From CBDAQA01 sp965247815 (lineage in GTDB: Bacteria > Planctomycetota > Phycisphaerae > Tepidisphaerales > Tepidisphaeraceae), in NCBI GenBank assembly GCA_965247815.1, contig CBDFHW010000015.1, positions 248,001 to 312,000 on the forward strand: DNA of 64,000 nucleotides, read 5' to 3'. Position 1 is the stretch's first letter. Every line of letters begins with the position of its first letter. The notes below the pieces were generated by a model. It was not told where the DNA came from. It saw only the letters and a list, made by a program, of their open reading frames with translations, and ran no database searches. The position numbers and the translations under genes are program-made. Positions 45,112 to 54,222 of the stretch are shown here, piece after piece.

Positions 45112-45384
45112 ATGACTGATCACGGATCGAATCCGCCCGACGATCACGGCGCGTTCAGCGACCGCGAACTGCCCGACCGGTCTGACATGGACGACGGCAG
45201 TGACGACGGCGAACCGACCATGCCCTGCCCGTACTGCAAAGCCATTGTGTACGAAGACGCCGAGATCTGCACCCATTGCGGGAGCTATATCAGTGAAGAA
45301 GACGCCCCACTTAGATTGCCGACGTGGATGATCGTCGGGCTGGTGCTGACGTTTTTGATTCTCGTCTTCGGCTGGATTCTTTAA
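45112..45384 (+). CDS. Small zinc-ribbon protein with C-terminal membrane anchor
   Basis: This 90-residue protein has GGAG just upstream of its ATG. An acidic N-terminus (RSDMDDGSDDGEP) is followed by a CPYC-x14-CTHC zinc ribbon (residues 38-57) and a single C-terminal membrane helix (MIVGLVLTFLILVFGWIL). It resembles tail-anchored zinc-ribbon proteins of unknown role. It converges with the Gln/Gly-rich protein gene with a 24-nt gap. Confidence 0.7.
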   Translation: MTDHGSNPPDDHGAFSDRELPDRSDMDDGSDDGEPTMPCPYCKAIVYEDAEICTHCGSYISEEDAPLRLPTWMIVGLVLTFLILVFGWIL

Positions 45385-45408
45385 CCAGACGCCATCAGCC
45401 GCGGTGGT

Positions 45409-47496
45409 TTACTGCGGCGTGGTTTCCATCGTCTTGAAGTAGTCCTTGACCATCTTCTGCGCGTCCTTCGGCACGTCGTTCTCGCCGTCCACGTCGTCGG
45501 TGGATTCCTTCACCGCGGCCTTGCCCGCCTGGCTTAGCTCGATGGTCGACTTGCCGATTTCACGATCCGCTTTCACGAACGTCTTGGCGAGAATCTTTCC
45601 GCTGGCGATGTACTGACTCGGGTCCTTCTCCTGCTTCACGGTGAACTGGGCGAGTTGCTTCTTTCCCACCCCGCCCTGACCAATGCCGGGCCCGCCCATG
45701 CCGTTGCCCTTTTTATTTCCCGGGTCACCCTGCTTCCCGTCGCCGGTCCCGCCGTCGGCAGTCTTGTCGGCGCCGTCGGCCTGACCATTACCGGCGTCAC
45801 CATCGCGTTTGTCACCTTCGGCGACCTGCTGCTGGGCGTCCTTTTTGGTTGCATCCATCTTGTCCAGCGCATCGGTCATCTGCTGGCTGGCCTGCTTCAT
45901 CTGCTGCTGGCCCTGACCGGGGCCTTGGCCCTGCCCTTGGCCGTTATTGGCCTGAGTGCCGCCCGGTTGATTACCACCCGGCTGTTTGCCGCCGGGCTGT
46001 TGCCCGCCCGCGGCTTGCTGTTGCCCCCCCTGCTGTTGACCGCCCTGTTGCCCGGACGGCTGCTGCCCGCCGGGCTTTTGCCCGCCCGCTTTCGCGTTCG
46101 CCTGCTGACCCCCGGCCTGTGCTTGACCACCCGCCTGCTGCGCACCCTGTTTCGCCGAGGCCTGCTGTCGGCCGGTTTTTTGTCCACCGGCCGATTGTTG
46201 AGCCGCGGCCTGTGCCTGCTGCATCCCCTGCGCCATCTGTTGCGCGGCATTGGCCATCTGCTGGGCGCTCGACTGACTGCCGGCCACCGATTGCATCTGC
46301 TGCATCGCCTTGGCGATCGCCGACTGCTGCTGGGCGGTCGGGCCCTTCCCGTTGTTCATCTGCTGCTGCAATTGTTGCTGCATCTTCTGAAGCTGTTGCT
46401 GGGCAGCCGGGTTTCCCTGCGCGGCCTGCTGGGCGGTCTTGGCGATCTGCTGTGCCTGGGCGGCGGACGCGCCCTGCTGCTGCAGTTGCTGCTGAAGTTT
46501 CTGCATTGCCGCTGGGTCGCTGGCGATCTTGCCCAACTGCTCGGCCATCTTCCCCATCGCGTCGGCGGTCTTCTTCTGTTCGTCGGCGTTCATCTTGTCG
46601 AACTTGTCGGGGATCGACTTCAACGCCTCGGCGGCCTTGGCGAAATTCCCAGCCGCCATCTCACGGCTGGCGTCGGCGACCGGCGTGTTGTCGTCGGCCG
46701 ACGGATTCAACGAGTTGAACACAGCCTTGTCGGTCAGGTCCTGCGCAAAAGCCTGGTTGGCTTTCATCTCTTCCTGCTTGGCCTGCTCGGCTTCTTCCTG
46801 CGCTTTCTGGGCAGTCAGTTTCAGTTCGGTCACGTCCGAAGCGTTCTGGTCGAGCGCGCGTTTCAAGTCCCGCTTGGCGACTTCAACTTTTTGTTGCGCC
46901 TGCATGGCCTTGGGGAGACTGCTGACCGAGGCCATCACTTTCTCGGCCTGTTGCCGGGCCGCGACTTGCTCCACCGTCTGCTTCTTGGCCGACGCGATCG
47001 TCGCCTGCCGGCCGAACAGATCCACGCGCGGGAGCAACCACCAGGCAAGGAGAACCACAACAGCGGCAATCATTGCGAAATAGCCCGACCGCGGGAACGC
47101 GATCGGAAACCGCTTATGCAGGCTGACATTGTCGGCCGTCCGCTCGGCGTCTTTCACGGCGGCGGCGGCGAACGGGTCGTTCAAGCTTCCCTGCTGCCGG
47201 GCGTACAGCGCGGTGCTGAATTTCTCGTTCAACCCGAGCTTGTCGTCAATAAAAATTGCCGCCTGATGCGCGGTCGGCTTGCGAAGCAAGGCAACCACGA
47301 ATGCCGCGGCCGCCGCCACACCGAGCGCGGACCAGACGGCCACGCGTGGCGTCGAAATCCACATGAAGCGGTCGACCAGCACGGCGATCGTCAGCGCGGC
47401 AAAAAATGCCGCGACGCTGTACCCCAGCGCGAGCAGAAATTTTTCGAGCGTCAATTTGCTCTGCACCAGCGTAATGTGTCTGTCCAACCGGCTCAT
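45409..47496 (-). CDS. Membrane protein with long Gln/Gly-rich low-complexity region (DUF4175-like)
   Basis: This 695-residue protein begins with three membrane segments (about 24-44, 54-72, 140-158), as in DUF4175-type proteins of MoxR/BatA clusters. A charged coiled coil follows (about 170-260, EEAEQAKQEEMKANQAF). Residues about 330-600 are extremely rich in Gln, Ala and Gly with short repeats (GGQQPSGQQGGQQQ, GGKQPGGNQPGG), then an acidic Gly/Asp stretch. A more ordered end follows (QFTVKQEKDPSQYIASGKIL). The low-complexity part is probably disordered and extracytoplasmic. Function unknown. The frame has no breaks despite its repetitiveness, so it appears to be maintained. Confidence 0.75.
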   Translation of the reverse strand: MSRLDRHITLVQSKLTLEKFLLALGYSVAAFFAALTIAVLVDRFMWISTPRVAVWSALGVAAAAAFVVALLRKPTAHQAAIFIDDKLGLNEKFSTALYARQQGSLNDPFAAAAVKDAERTADNVSLHKRFPIAFPRSGYFAMIAAVVVLLAWWLLPRVDLFGRQATIASAKKQTVEQVAARQQAEKVMASVSSLPKAMQAQQKVEVAKRDLKRALDQNASDVTELKLTAQKAQEEAEQAKQEEMKANQAFAQDLTDKAVFNSLNPSADDNTPVADASREMAAGNFAKAAEALKSIPDKFDKMNADEQKKTADAMGKMAEQLGKIASDPAAMQKLQQQLQQQGASAAQAQQIAKTAQQAAQGNPAAQQQLQKMQQQLQQQMNNGKGPTAQQQSAIAKAMQQMQSVAGSQSSAQQMANAAQQMAQGMQQAQAAAQQSAGGQKTGRQQASAKQGAQQAGGQAQAGGQQANAKAGGQKPGGQQPSGQQGGQQQGGQQQAAGGQQPGGKQPGGNQPGGTQANNGQGQGQGPGQGQQQMKQASQQMTDALDKMDATKKDAQQQVAEGDKRDGDAGNGQADGADKTADGGTGDGKQGDPGNKKGNGMGGPGIGQGGVGKKQLAQFTVKQEKDPSQYIASGKILAKTFVKADREIGKSTIELSQAGKAAVKESTDDVDGENDVPKDAQKMVKDYFKTMETTPQ

Positions 47497-47780
47497 GGCG
47501 TGTCCTGTTCTGTCCCCGCGTGGTGGACGTCTATCCCGTCAGACGCAGCCGACCCAAATCAGTTGCGTGAATTCTACGGCGATAAGCAATTCCACACCAC
47601 CGAATACTGAAAATGCACAACGCTGCGCCGTCGACAGCTCGCATACGGCCGGCTCGGCGTCGGGTGTTTATTGCCCGGCCTTCCCGGCTGGTTTACAGTG
47701 GCTTTCCCGCCCGGGCGAGCGGTGGTCGAGCATAAGCCATCCATTTGCATGAAGATGCTGCCAAACAAAGAGCCGCTAGC

Positions 47781-49073
47781 ATGACTCCCGCTCCCGGACG
47801 CTATCACAATCTAGTCGACAAATTAACGCGGGTGACGACTTCGGGTCGCCGGATTCCCGAGGTCGACGGCTTACGGTTCATCGCGATCTTTCTGGTATTC
47901 GTTCAGCATGTTTACCAATCCGTGCTGTCGCGATACCAACCAGGGCAGGCCCCACCGCTCGACCAGGTGATGGTGTTGATTCGCGATTCCCGGTGCGGCG
48001 TCGAACTGTTCTTTCTCATCAGCGGGTTCATTCTCGCGCTCCCTTTTGCCGCCCAACACCTGTTCGGTTCGGCACCGGTTTCACTGCGGGCGTACTACAA
48101 ACGCCGCATCACCCGGCTCGAACCCCCCTATCTGATCACGCTGGTCCTCTGGTTCGCCGTGCTGGTGTTGTACTGGCACGAATCCTGGCGGTCGCAGTTG
48201 CCGCATCTGATTGCCAGCGGTGCGTATCTGCACAATTTGATCTACGACGGCCCGTCGACGTACATGAGCACGATCAACCCGGTCGCGTGGTCGTTGGAGG
48301 TCGAGGTTCAGTTTTACTTCATCGCGCCGGTGCTCGCGCTGGTTTTTGTGATTAAAGATCGCCTCATCCGCCGCGGGGTGATGATCGCGGCCGCGATCGC
48401 GACGTCGCAGATTCTGAACGTCTTCAATCATTTCGACGTTTGGCCGATGATCACGATCCTGTTGTATCTGCCGATGTTCATGATGGGGTTTCTGCTAGCC
48501 GATATTTACTTAATCGACTGGGATCAGCAGCCGCGTGGCAGACTGCGGTTCGACCTGATCGCGATCCCGGGCTGGACGCTGTTGCTGGTCTGGTTCCAAC
48601 TGATCGAACACGGTTGGAACGGCCGACGATTCCTCCCGAATTTCAGCTTCAGCTTTCTACTGTTTTTCCTCTGCTGGGCCTCATTTCGAAGTCGCCTGAC
48701 CCGGAGATTTCTTGCCTCACCTTTCGTCGTGACCGTCGGCGGGATGTGTTACAGCATCTATCTTCTGCACTTCCCGTTGATTCGAATTCTAGCGAACTAT
48801 TCCCCGCTCGTTTCAAGCAGCATCGCGGTCAACACGCTCGTGTATTTCGTGCTTTGGGGTATCCCGGTGCTCGCGGTTTCAGCGGCGTTCTTTCTGCTGA
48901 TCGAAAAGCCCTGTATGCGGAACGATTGGCCCCGGCGGTTGTCCGCGCGGTTGCGGGGGCTGCCGGTGACTCCCGACGCGCCGCGTCCGGCTGGCCAGAC
49001 CCAGGCCGAGGCGATCCTTGACGTGCCGACGGCGGCGACAGGTCCGTTGGCCGAGAATCCACCCGTTCCCTAA
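47781..49073 (+). CDS. Acyltransferase family 3 membrane protein
   Basis: The ATG at 47781 is preferred to a TTG 12 codons upstream. The 430-residue protein has the acyltransferase 3 pattern: EVDGLRFIAIFLVFVQHVY with the catalytic His, SRCGVELFFLISGFILALPF, RRITRLEPPYLI, NPVAWSLEVEVQFYFIAPVL, and about ten membrane segments ending with the block GGMCYSIYLLHFPLI. Such enzymes O-acetylate surface sugars or lipids. The C-terminal tail of about 50 residues is Pro/Ala-rich. No polysaccharide cluster adjoins it, so the substrate is open. Confidence 0.9.
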   Translation: MTPAPGRYHNLVDKLTRVTTSGRRIPEVDGLRFIAIFLVFVQHVYQSVLSRYQPGQAPPLDQVMVLIRDSRCGVELFFLISGFILALPFAAQHLFGSAPVSLRAYYKRRITRLEPPYLITLVLWFAVLVLYWHESWRSQLPHLIASGAYLHNLIYDGPSTYMSTINPVAWSLEVEVQFYFIAPVLALVFVIKDRLIRRGVMIAAAIATSQILNVFNHFDVWPMITILLYLPMFMMGFLLADIYLIDWDQQPRGRLRFDLIAIPGWTLLLVWFQLIEHGWNGRRFLPNFSFSFLLFFLCWASFRSRLTRRFLASPFVVTVGGMCYSIYLLHFPLIRILANYSPLVSSSIAVNTLVYFVLWGIPVLAVSAAFFLLIEKPCMRNDWPRRLSARLRGLPVTPDAPRPAGQTQAEAILDVPTAATGPLAENPPVP

Positions 49074-49146
49074 CTCCCACGCCGGATTCCCGGCAGGCGT
49101 CCTGCACGGTGTCGAAAGTCGGGTCGGCGATCTAAGATGATTAACC

Positions 49147-49872
49147 ATGTGCGGTCGATATACGCTGATCAAGCTCGCCGACTTTCTCTATTATTTTCCG
49201 TGGATCACCGGGCCCGAAGAAACGCCGGACGCGCGGTATAACGTCGCGCCTTCGCAGGACGTGGCCGCGGTCGTCGATGATCAGCAAGATCAACCCCATA
49301 TCGAATGGTTGCGCTGGGGGCTGGTCCCGGCGTGGGCGAAGGACGCCGCCATAGGCAACCGCATGATCAACGCCAGGGCGGAAACGCTGTCGCAGAAGCC
49401 CGCGTTCGCCCGATTGCTGAAACGGCAGCGGTGCCTGATCCCGGCAGACGGTTTTTACGAATGGAAGAAGTCGACCGTCGGAAAAAAGACTGTGAAGAGC
49501 CCGCGTTTGTTCAGGATGAAAGACCGCCGGCCGTTCGCGTTCGCCGGCCTCTGGGATCAATGGCACGACCCGGCGGGAAAGCAGCTGAAGACCTGCACGA
49601 TCATCACCACGACGCCGAACGCGCTGTTGCACGAGGTGCACGACCGCATGCCGGCCATCGTTCCCGTGGAGGCGTACCGGCAGTGGCTGGGCAACGACGA
49701 ACTGTCGGCGGAACAGGCGAGCGCGTGCTTGGCACCTTACCCGACGGAGCAGATGGATTCGATTACCGTCTCGGCGGCGGTAAACAGCCCGCGGGAGGAC
49801 TCTCCGGAGCTGATCAAGCCGGCCTTGGTCGCCGAAGAACCGCAGCAGCTGTTGTTTCCGAACAGCAAATGA
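49147..49872 (+). CDS. SOS response-associated protein, YedK/HMCES family
   Basis: This 241-residue protein starts MCGRYTL with Cys2 directly after Met, as needed for the thiazolidine link to abasic DNA in HMCES/YedK. Conserved elements follow in order: ARYNVAPSQ, WGLVPAWAKD, MINARAETLSQKPAF, RCLIPADGFYEWKK, FAGLWDQW, CTIITTTPNALLHEVHDRMP. The family shields abasic sites in single-stranded DNA as a covalent complex. It converges with an HhH-GPD-like gene with a 57-nt gap, an interesting but unproven DNA-repair context. Confidence 0.93.
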   Translation: MCGRYTLIKLADFLYYFPWITGPEETPDARYNVAPSQDVAAVVDDQQDQPHIEWLRWGLVPAWAKDAAIGNRMINARAETLSQKPAFARLLKRQRCLIPADGFYEWKKSTVGKKTVKSPRLFRMKDRRPFAFAGLWDQWHDPAGKQLKTCTIITTTPNALLHEVHDRMPAIVPVEAYRQWLGNDELSAEQASACLAPYPTEQMDSITVSAAVNSPREDSPELIKPALVAEEPQQLLFPNSK

Positions 49873-49929
49873 CGCCCGCCTCTATACCCCGCCAAGGACG
49901 ACGGGGTCGTGGCGATCATCACCGCTTGA

Positions 49930-50562
49930 TCACTTGCGTTTTTTCGAAGACGCCGACGCCCGCCGAAGGCAGGTGTACGCGTCGTAGCAGTCCTCGGCTT
50001 TGACGCTGTGCTCGAGGAACTTCTGGGCGTCTTCCAGTGTCGTCCCCTCTTCCACGATTCCGTCTTCGATCAGGAACGACAGCAGTTCGTCGTCGGTGGG
50101 GATGCACGCGCCGTCGAAGGCGAACAGCATGACGTACGACTCGACGAACGGGTGAATCTCGGGCAGTTCGCGGAGGAATTGCCGGGCTTCTTTTTTGCCG
50201 AGGGTCTTCAGGCGGTCGAGGCTTAACGTGTGTTCGCGCTCGAAGATGTTGTTCAGCGCCTGGGTGATCATGGCGACGCGCTTTTCGATCTGCGGGTATC
50301 GCTGGCCGAGCATTTCCTGGATCTCGAGGTCGGTCGCGACGCGGAGCTCGTTGAGGTCGACGAACTCGCGGTCGATCGCTTTCATGGCGTCGGCGGCCTT
50401 GTTGTCACTGACGTCGAAGCTCATCGCCCCGCGGACCAGCGCGTGCAGCGGGTCGTGCTCGGCCTTCTCGGGCGGCTTCTCCTCTTTCATCAATTTTTTG
50501 ATCAGAGATTTGAGTTCGTCGGCGTGTTTGGTCGCGTTTTTCATTCGAGCTTTGATTCTCAA
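49930..50562 (-). CDS. HhH-GPD (endonuclease III-like) protein without catalytic lysine
   Basis: This 210-residue protein follows the fold pattern of the endonuclease III superfamily: DPLHALVRGAMSFDVSDNKA, then LKTLGKKEARQFLRELPEIHPFVESYVMLFAF and IPTDDELLSFL. In active enzymes the hairpin reads LPGVGxKTA with a catalytic Lys, then PVDTH with a catalytic Asp. Here the hairpin is LPEIHPFVESYV, without Lys, while PTD keeps an Asp. No four-Cys FeS loop is present. The N-terminal 40 residues are Lys-rich. It lies 37 nt downstream of rbfA, so it appears to be the last gene of the nusA operon. It may bind DNA or RNA rather than cut it. Confidence 0.65.
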   Translation of the reverse strand: MRIKARMKNATKHADELKSLIKKLMKEEKPPEKAEHDPLHALVRGAMSFDVSDNKAADAMKAIDREFVDLNELRVATDLEIQEMLGQRYPQIEKRVAMITQALNNIFEREHTLSLDRLKTLGKKEARQFLRELPEIHPFVESYVMLFAFDGACIPTDDELLSFLIEDGIVEEGTTLEDAQKFLEHSVKAEDCYDAYTCLRRASASSKKRK

Positions 50563-50599
50563 TTAGGCCGAGTCGGGTACCGCTGAAGCGGGCAAGCCG

Positions 50600-51025
50600 C
50601 TAGACGATTTCCTCGGGGGGTGACAGTTCTTCCTGTCCGGGGTCTTCTGTGATGCCCGCACGCTGGCGGGCGAGTTCGTCTTCTTCCTGTTTCGCCTTGC
50701 GGATCAGGTCCAGCACGGCGAGTTCCTTTTTCAGATCTTCGTCGATGTGAAATTTCAGAAACGGCGATTGCCTGAGCGTCATCTGCCGGGTCAGCTTCGC
50801 CCGCATCAGCCCCGCCGAATGCTTGAGTGCATTGAGCGCCGCTTCCTGCTGGCCGGGCGTTCCCATGATGGTCATGTACACGTCGGCGGTCGTCAGATCG
50901 GGGCTGACCTTGACGCGCGTAATGCTCGGCATCCCGGTAAGCCGGGGGTCCTGCAGGTCGCGCAGGATCATCACCGCCAGTTCTTTCTGGATGGTGCTGC
51001 CGATCATTTCAGTTCGTCGTGACAT
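50600..51025 (-). CDS. rbfA: Ribosome-binding factor A
   Basis: The start is set at ATG 51025 (MSRRTEMIGSTIQKELAVMI); the longer frame would translate the intergenic repeat. The 141-residue protein has the KH-like RbfA fold: DPRLTGMPSITRVKVSPDLTTADVYMTI, then ALNALKHSAGLMRAKLTRQMTLRQSPFLKFHID. It binds the 30S subunit and helps mature the 16S 5' end, above all in cold. The acidic tail beyond residue 110 is longer than usual. It follows infB in the standard nusA-infB-rbfA order. Confidence 0.94.
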   Translation of the reverse strand: MSRRTEMIGSTIQKELAVMILRDLQDPRLTGMPSITRVKVSPDLTTADVYMTIMGTPGQQEAALNALKHSAGLMRAKLTRQMTLRQSPFLKFHIDEDLKKELAVLDLIRKAKQEEDELARQRAGITEDPGQEELSPPEEIV

Positions 51026-51036
51026 GGTTGGGGGAA

Positions 51037-51106
51037 GTTGGTAGTTGTTAGTTGGTAGTTGGTAGTGAAGAAAAACAGCTTTATTTCTCAACTAACAACT
51101 TCCAAC
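51037..51106. repeat. Inverted repeat between infB and rbfA
   Basis: AGTTGTTAGTT (51043-51053) pairs with AACTAACAACT (51090-51100), and pairing continues outward with one mismatch. Both arms consist of further short GTTGGTAGTT/AACTACCAAC-type units extending to about 51120. It occupies most of the 104-nt space before rbfA. Confidence 0.75.
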
Positions 51107-51129
51107 TCGCAACTACCAACTTTTCTCCG

Positions 51130-54081
51130 CTACAGCGTCCGCTGAATCGTTTCCTTGATATAGCCTTCCAGGATATCGCCGACTTTGATGTCGTCGTAGC
51201 CGGCCAGCTTGATACCACATTCCAGCCCGGCTTTGACTTCCTTGACGTCGTCTTTCACACGTTTGAGCGTTTCGATGCTCAGGTCTTCGGTGATGACGAT
51301 GCCGCCGCGGGTCAGGCGGATCTTGCTGCCACGCTGAATGTGCCCGTCGGTGACGAAGCAACCGGCGATGCTGCCGACCTTGCTGAACTTGAACACCTGG
51401 CGGATCTCCACGTGGCCGTGCAGCTTCTCGCGGATTTCCGGTTCGAGCATGCCCGACAACGCCTTCTTCAGATCGTCGAAGATCTGGTAGATCACGTCGT
51501 ACAGACGAATCTCGACCCGGCGTTGCTCGGCCATCGCACGGGCGGCGGCGTCCGGGACCACGTGGAACCCGATGATGACCGCGTCGGACGCGTCGGCCAA
51601 CTCGACGTCGCTTTCGTTGATCCCGCCTACGGCACTGTGGATGACGCGGACCTTGACCTCTTCGGTGTTCTGATCCGTGACCGTCTTGGCCAGCGTCTCG
51701 ACCGAACCCTGCACGTCACCCTTGATGATGAGGTTGATCGTCTTGACGTCGCCTTCACGCATCGTGGCGAACAAATTGTCGAGCGTGACGCGGGTCGCAC
51801 TCGACAGGTGCGTCTGACGCTTGTTGGTCGACCGTTCCTCGGCGATCGATCGGGCTCGTTCCATGTCTTCGAGCTGGAACAGCTTGTCACCCGCATCGGG
51901 CAACATGCTCAAACCGCTGACGATCACCGGCTGCGACGGACCGGCCTCGGAGATCGATTCCCCGCGGTCGTTCAGCAGGCTGCGCACGCGGCCATACCCC
52001 GGGCCCGACAGGACGATATCGCCCGGCCGAAGCGTACCGTTCTGAATCAGCACCGTAGCCACCGAACCCAGACCGGCGACCATGTTCGATTCGATCACCG
52101 AGCCCCGCGCCGGGGCGGTGGGGTCGGCTTTCAGGTCGAGCAAGTCGGCCTGGTAGGCCAGCATTTCGATTAGTTCTTTGATGCCCTGCCCGGTGACGGC
52201 GCTGGTGCGGACGATTTCGGTGTCGCCGCCCCATTCGACGGGGTTCAACCCCTGGGCGGCGAGCTGGCCGAGCACCATGTCCGGGTTGGAATCCGGGCGG
52301 TCGATTTTGTTCATCGCGACCACGATCGGCACGCCGGCCGCTTTGGCGTGATTGATCGACTCGATCGTCTGGGGCTGAACGCCTTCGGCGGCGGAAACCA
52401 CGAGGACGACCACATCCGTCATGTTCGCGCCGCGGGCACGCATGCTCGTGAACGCCTGGTGACCAGGCGTGTCGATGAACGTGACCCGGCGGGCGAGATC
52501 GCCTTCACCGACGGTGACCATCCACGCGGCGGTGTGCTGCGTGATCCCACCGGCTTCGCCGGCGGCGACATTGGCGTTGCGGATTTTGTCCAGCAGCGAC
52601 GTCTTGCCGTGATCGACGTGACCCAGAATCGTCACCACCGGCGGACGCAGGTGCATGTTCTCCGGCTCGACTTCGCGGGCCTCGAACTCGTCCATCAGCA
52701 ACTCTTCCATCGTCGCCTGCTGAACGATTTGGAGCTCCAGACCGAACTCCAGGGCGAGCCCTTCGGCCGTCTCGGGGTCCATCGTCTGGTTGATCGTGAA
52801 CATCTTGCCGGCCCGCATCAGCTTGGAGATCAAATCGTTGGTCTTGATCCCGAGCACGGTCGATAGCGTCCGGACGGTGATCGGTTCTTCGATCTCGACC
52901 GGCTCACCTTTCTGGACCGTGGTCTTGGAGACCACGTGCTGACCGCGACCCGACACCTGCTTGAGATGGCGGTCGACGGCGGCCCGGCTGACCGTGGCGG
53001 CGTTGAGCGCGTCGCGGCGGGCGATGAGATCGGCTTCGGTGAACTCGCGAAGTTTTTCGGTCGCTTCGCCGCGGCGTCCGTCCAGACCCTTGCGGCGGGT
53101 GGACAGGCTGCCCTTCTTGGCCGCGGCTGCCTTCTTCTTTGCCTCTTCTTCGTCCTCTTCGACGCGGATGACGCCACCACCACCCTTGGCGCGGGCCTGC
53201 ACGAAACTGGGGCCGTCGGCCTGACCGCCGAGCGGGCGGGGGCCACGGGGCCGCAGCGGCGCGACGTGTTCGGGGGCTTCCTCGCGGACGACGGTCGGAC
53301 CCTGGATGACCGCTGGTTTGGGGATCATCAATCGCGGGGCGACGACGACCGGCTTTCGCTCGGGCACGTGCTGCGGCGGCACCGCGCGGTTGACCAGACT
53401 GACCGTCGGGCGGAGCGGGCGGTTGTCGCCGTGTAGACCGTGCGGGGCGGCGTGCGGCGTCGTGTGTGGCGCGGCCACCGGGGGCGGTGTCGCGACCGGG
53501 GCGGTCGCGGCGATCGACGGCGGCGCGACGGGTGCGATCGGCTTGGGCGCCTCGACGATTGCCGGGGCGGGGGCGACCACGGTCGCGGGCGCGGGGATCG
53601 TCACGGCCGGGTCCGGAATTTCAGTCACAGCCGCGGGCATCGCGGCCGTTTCTTCCACCGGGGTCTCGGCGACGATCTGCGCGGTTTCGGCAGGCACGTT
53701 CACTTCGACGCCGTCGTCCGAATCGGCGACCGGCGCGGCCGGCTCTTTCGATTCGGTGGCGGTCCGGGTGTCTTTCGGTTCCTCGCCCATCTCGACGGAC
53801 TTCTTGAGCGTCTTCCGCTGGGTCTTGGGCTTGGTCAGCACGTCGACCGGGGCCGCGGTCTCGACGGCGGTCGAGACACCGCCCCCGCTGTTGCTGAACC
53901 ATTCGCGCACCGTCTCTGCCAGCCCTACGCTGAGCACGCTCATGTGGTTGGGGACTTTTTCCCCGAGGCCTTCCTCACGGCACTTTGTGAGGATGGACTT
54001 GCTTTCCACACCCAGTTCTTTGGCGAGTTGATTGACGCGAATGCCTTTGCTCAAAACGATCTCCAACGGTTTCTGTCCCAA
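51130..54081 (-). CDS. infB: Translation initiation factor IF-2
   Basis: This 983-residue protein starts at a TTG (54081) followed by the expected N-terminal domain (IRVNQLAKELGVESKSILTK). A long Ala/Pro/Val linker (about 70-320) leads to an IF2_N subdomain (EEPITVRTLSTVLGIKTNDLI) and the GTPase: G1 LGHVDHGKTSLLD, G3 DTPGHQAF, G4 NKID. Domains II-IV follow to TIQRTL. IF-2 brings initiator tRNA to the 30S subunit and promotes joining. The non-ATG start may limit expression. The upstream gene is nusA with a 141-nt gap. Confidence 0.96.
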   Translation of the reverse strand: MGQKPLEIVLSKGIRVNQLAKELGVESKSILTKCREEGLGEKVPNHMSVLSVGLAETVREWFSNSGGGVSTAVETAAPVDVLTKPKTQRKTLKKSVEMGEEPKDTRTATESKEPAAPVADSDDGVEVNVPAETAQIVAETPVEETAAMPAAVTEIPDPAVTIPAPATVVAPAPAIVEAPKPIAPVAPPSIAATAPVATPPPVAAPHTTPHAAPHGLHGDNRPLRPTVSLVNRAVPPQHVPERKPVVVAPRLMIPKPAVIQGPTVVREEAPEHVAPLRPRGPRPLGGQADGPSFVQARAKGGGGVIRVEEDEEEAKKKAAAAKKGSLSTRRKGLDGRRGEATEKLREFTEADLIARRDALNAATVSRAAVDRHLKQVSGRGQHVVSKTTVQKGEPVEIEEPITVRTLSTVLGIKTNDLISKLMRAGKMFTINQTMDPETAEGLALEFGLELQIVQQATMEELLMDEFEAREVEPENMHLRPPVVTILGHVDHGKTSLLDKIRNANVAAGEAGGITQHTAAWMVTVGEGDLARRVTFIDTPGHQAFTSMRARGANMTDVVVLVVSAAEGVQPQTIESINHAKAAGVPIVVAMNKIDRPDSNPDMVLGQLAAQGLNPVEWGGDTEIVRTSAVTGQGIKELIEMLAYQADLLDLKADPTAPARGSVIESNMVAGLGSVATVLIQNGTLRPGDIVLSGPGYGRVRSLLNDRGESISEAGPSQPVIVSGLSMLPDAGDKLFQLEDMERARSIAEERSTNKRQTHLSSATRVTLDNLFATMREGDVKTINLIIKGDVQGSVETLAKTVTDQNTEEVKVRVIHSAVGGINESDVELADASDAVIIGFHVVPDAAARAMAEQRRVEIRLYDVIYQIFDDLKKALSGMLEPEIREKLHGHVEIRQVFKFSKVGSIAGCFVTDGHIQRGSKIRLTRGGIVITEDLSIETLKRVKDDVKEVKAGLECGIKLAGYDDIKVGDILEGYIKETIQRTL

Positions 54082-54222
54082 CGCCGCGGGCTACCAGCCT
54101 GCCGCACGGGGACGTCGATCAATAATACGCCCGACCCGTCTCGTGGATCGCGCGGACGGCAGATACCGGTGGTTTGCCAAGCTCGCGGTCGGTCCGTCGA
54201 GCCCTCCGGGGTTCTGCCTTGG

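Noticed and set aside
45655..47610. A 651-residue Leu/Gly-rich frame on the plus strand
   Set aside because: It is the complement of CAG/GGC-rich codons in the Gln/Gly-rich membrane protein gene; no ribosome site or sensible membrane topology.
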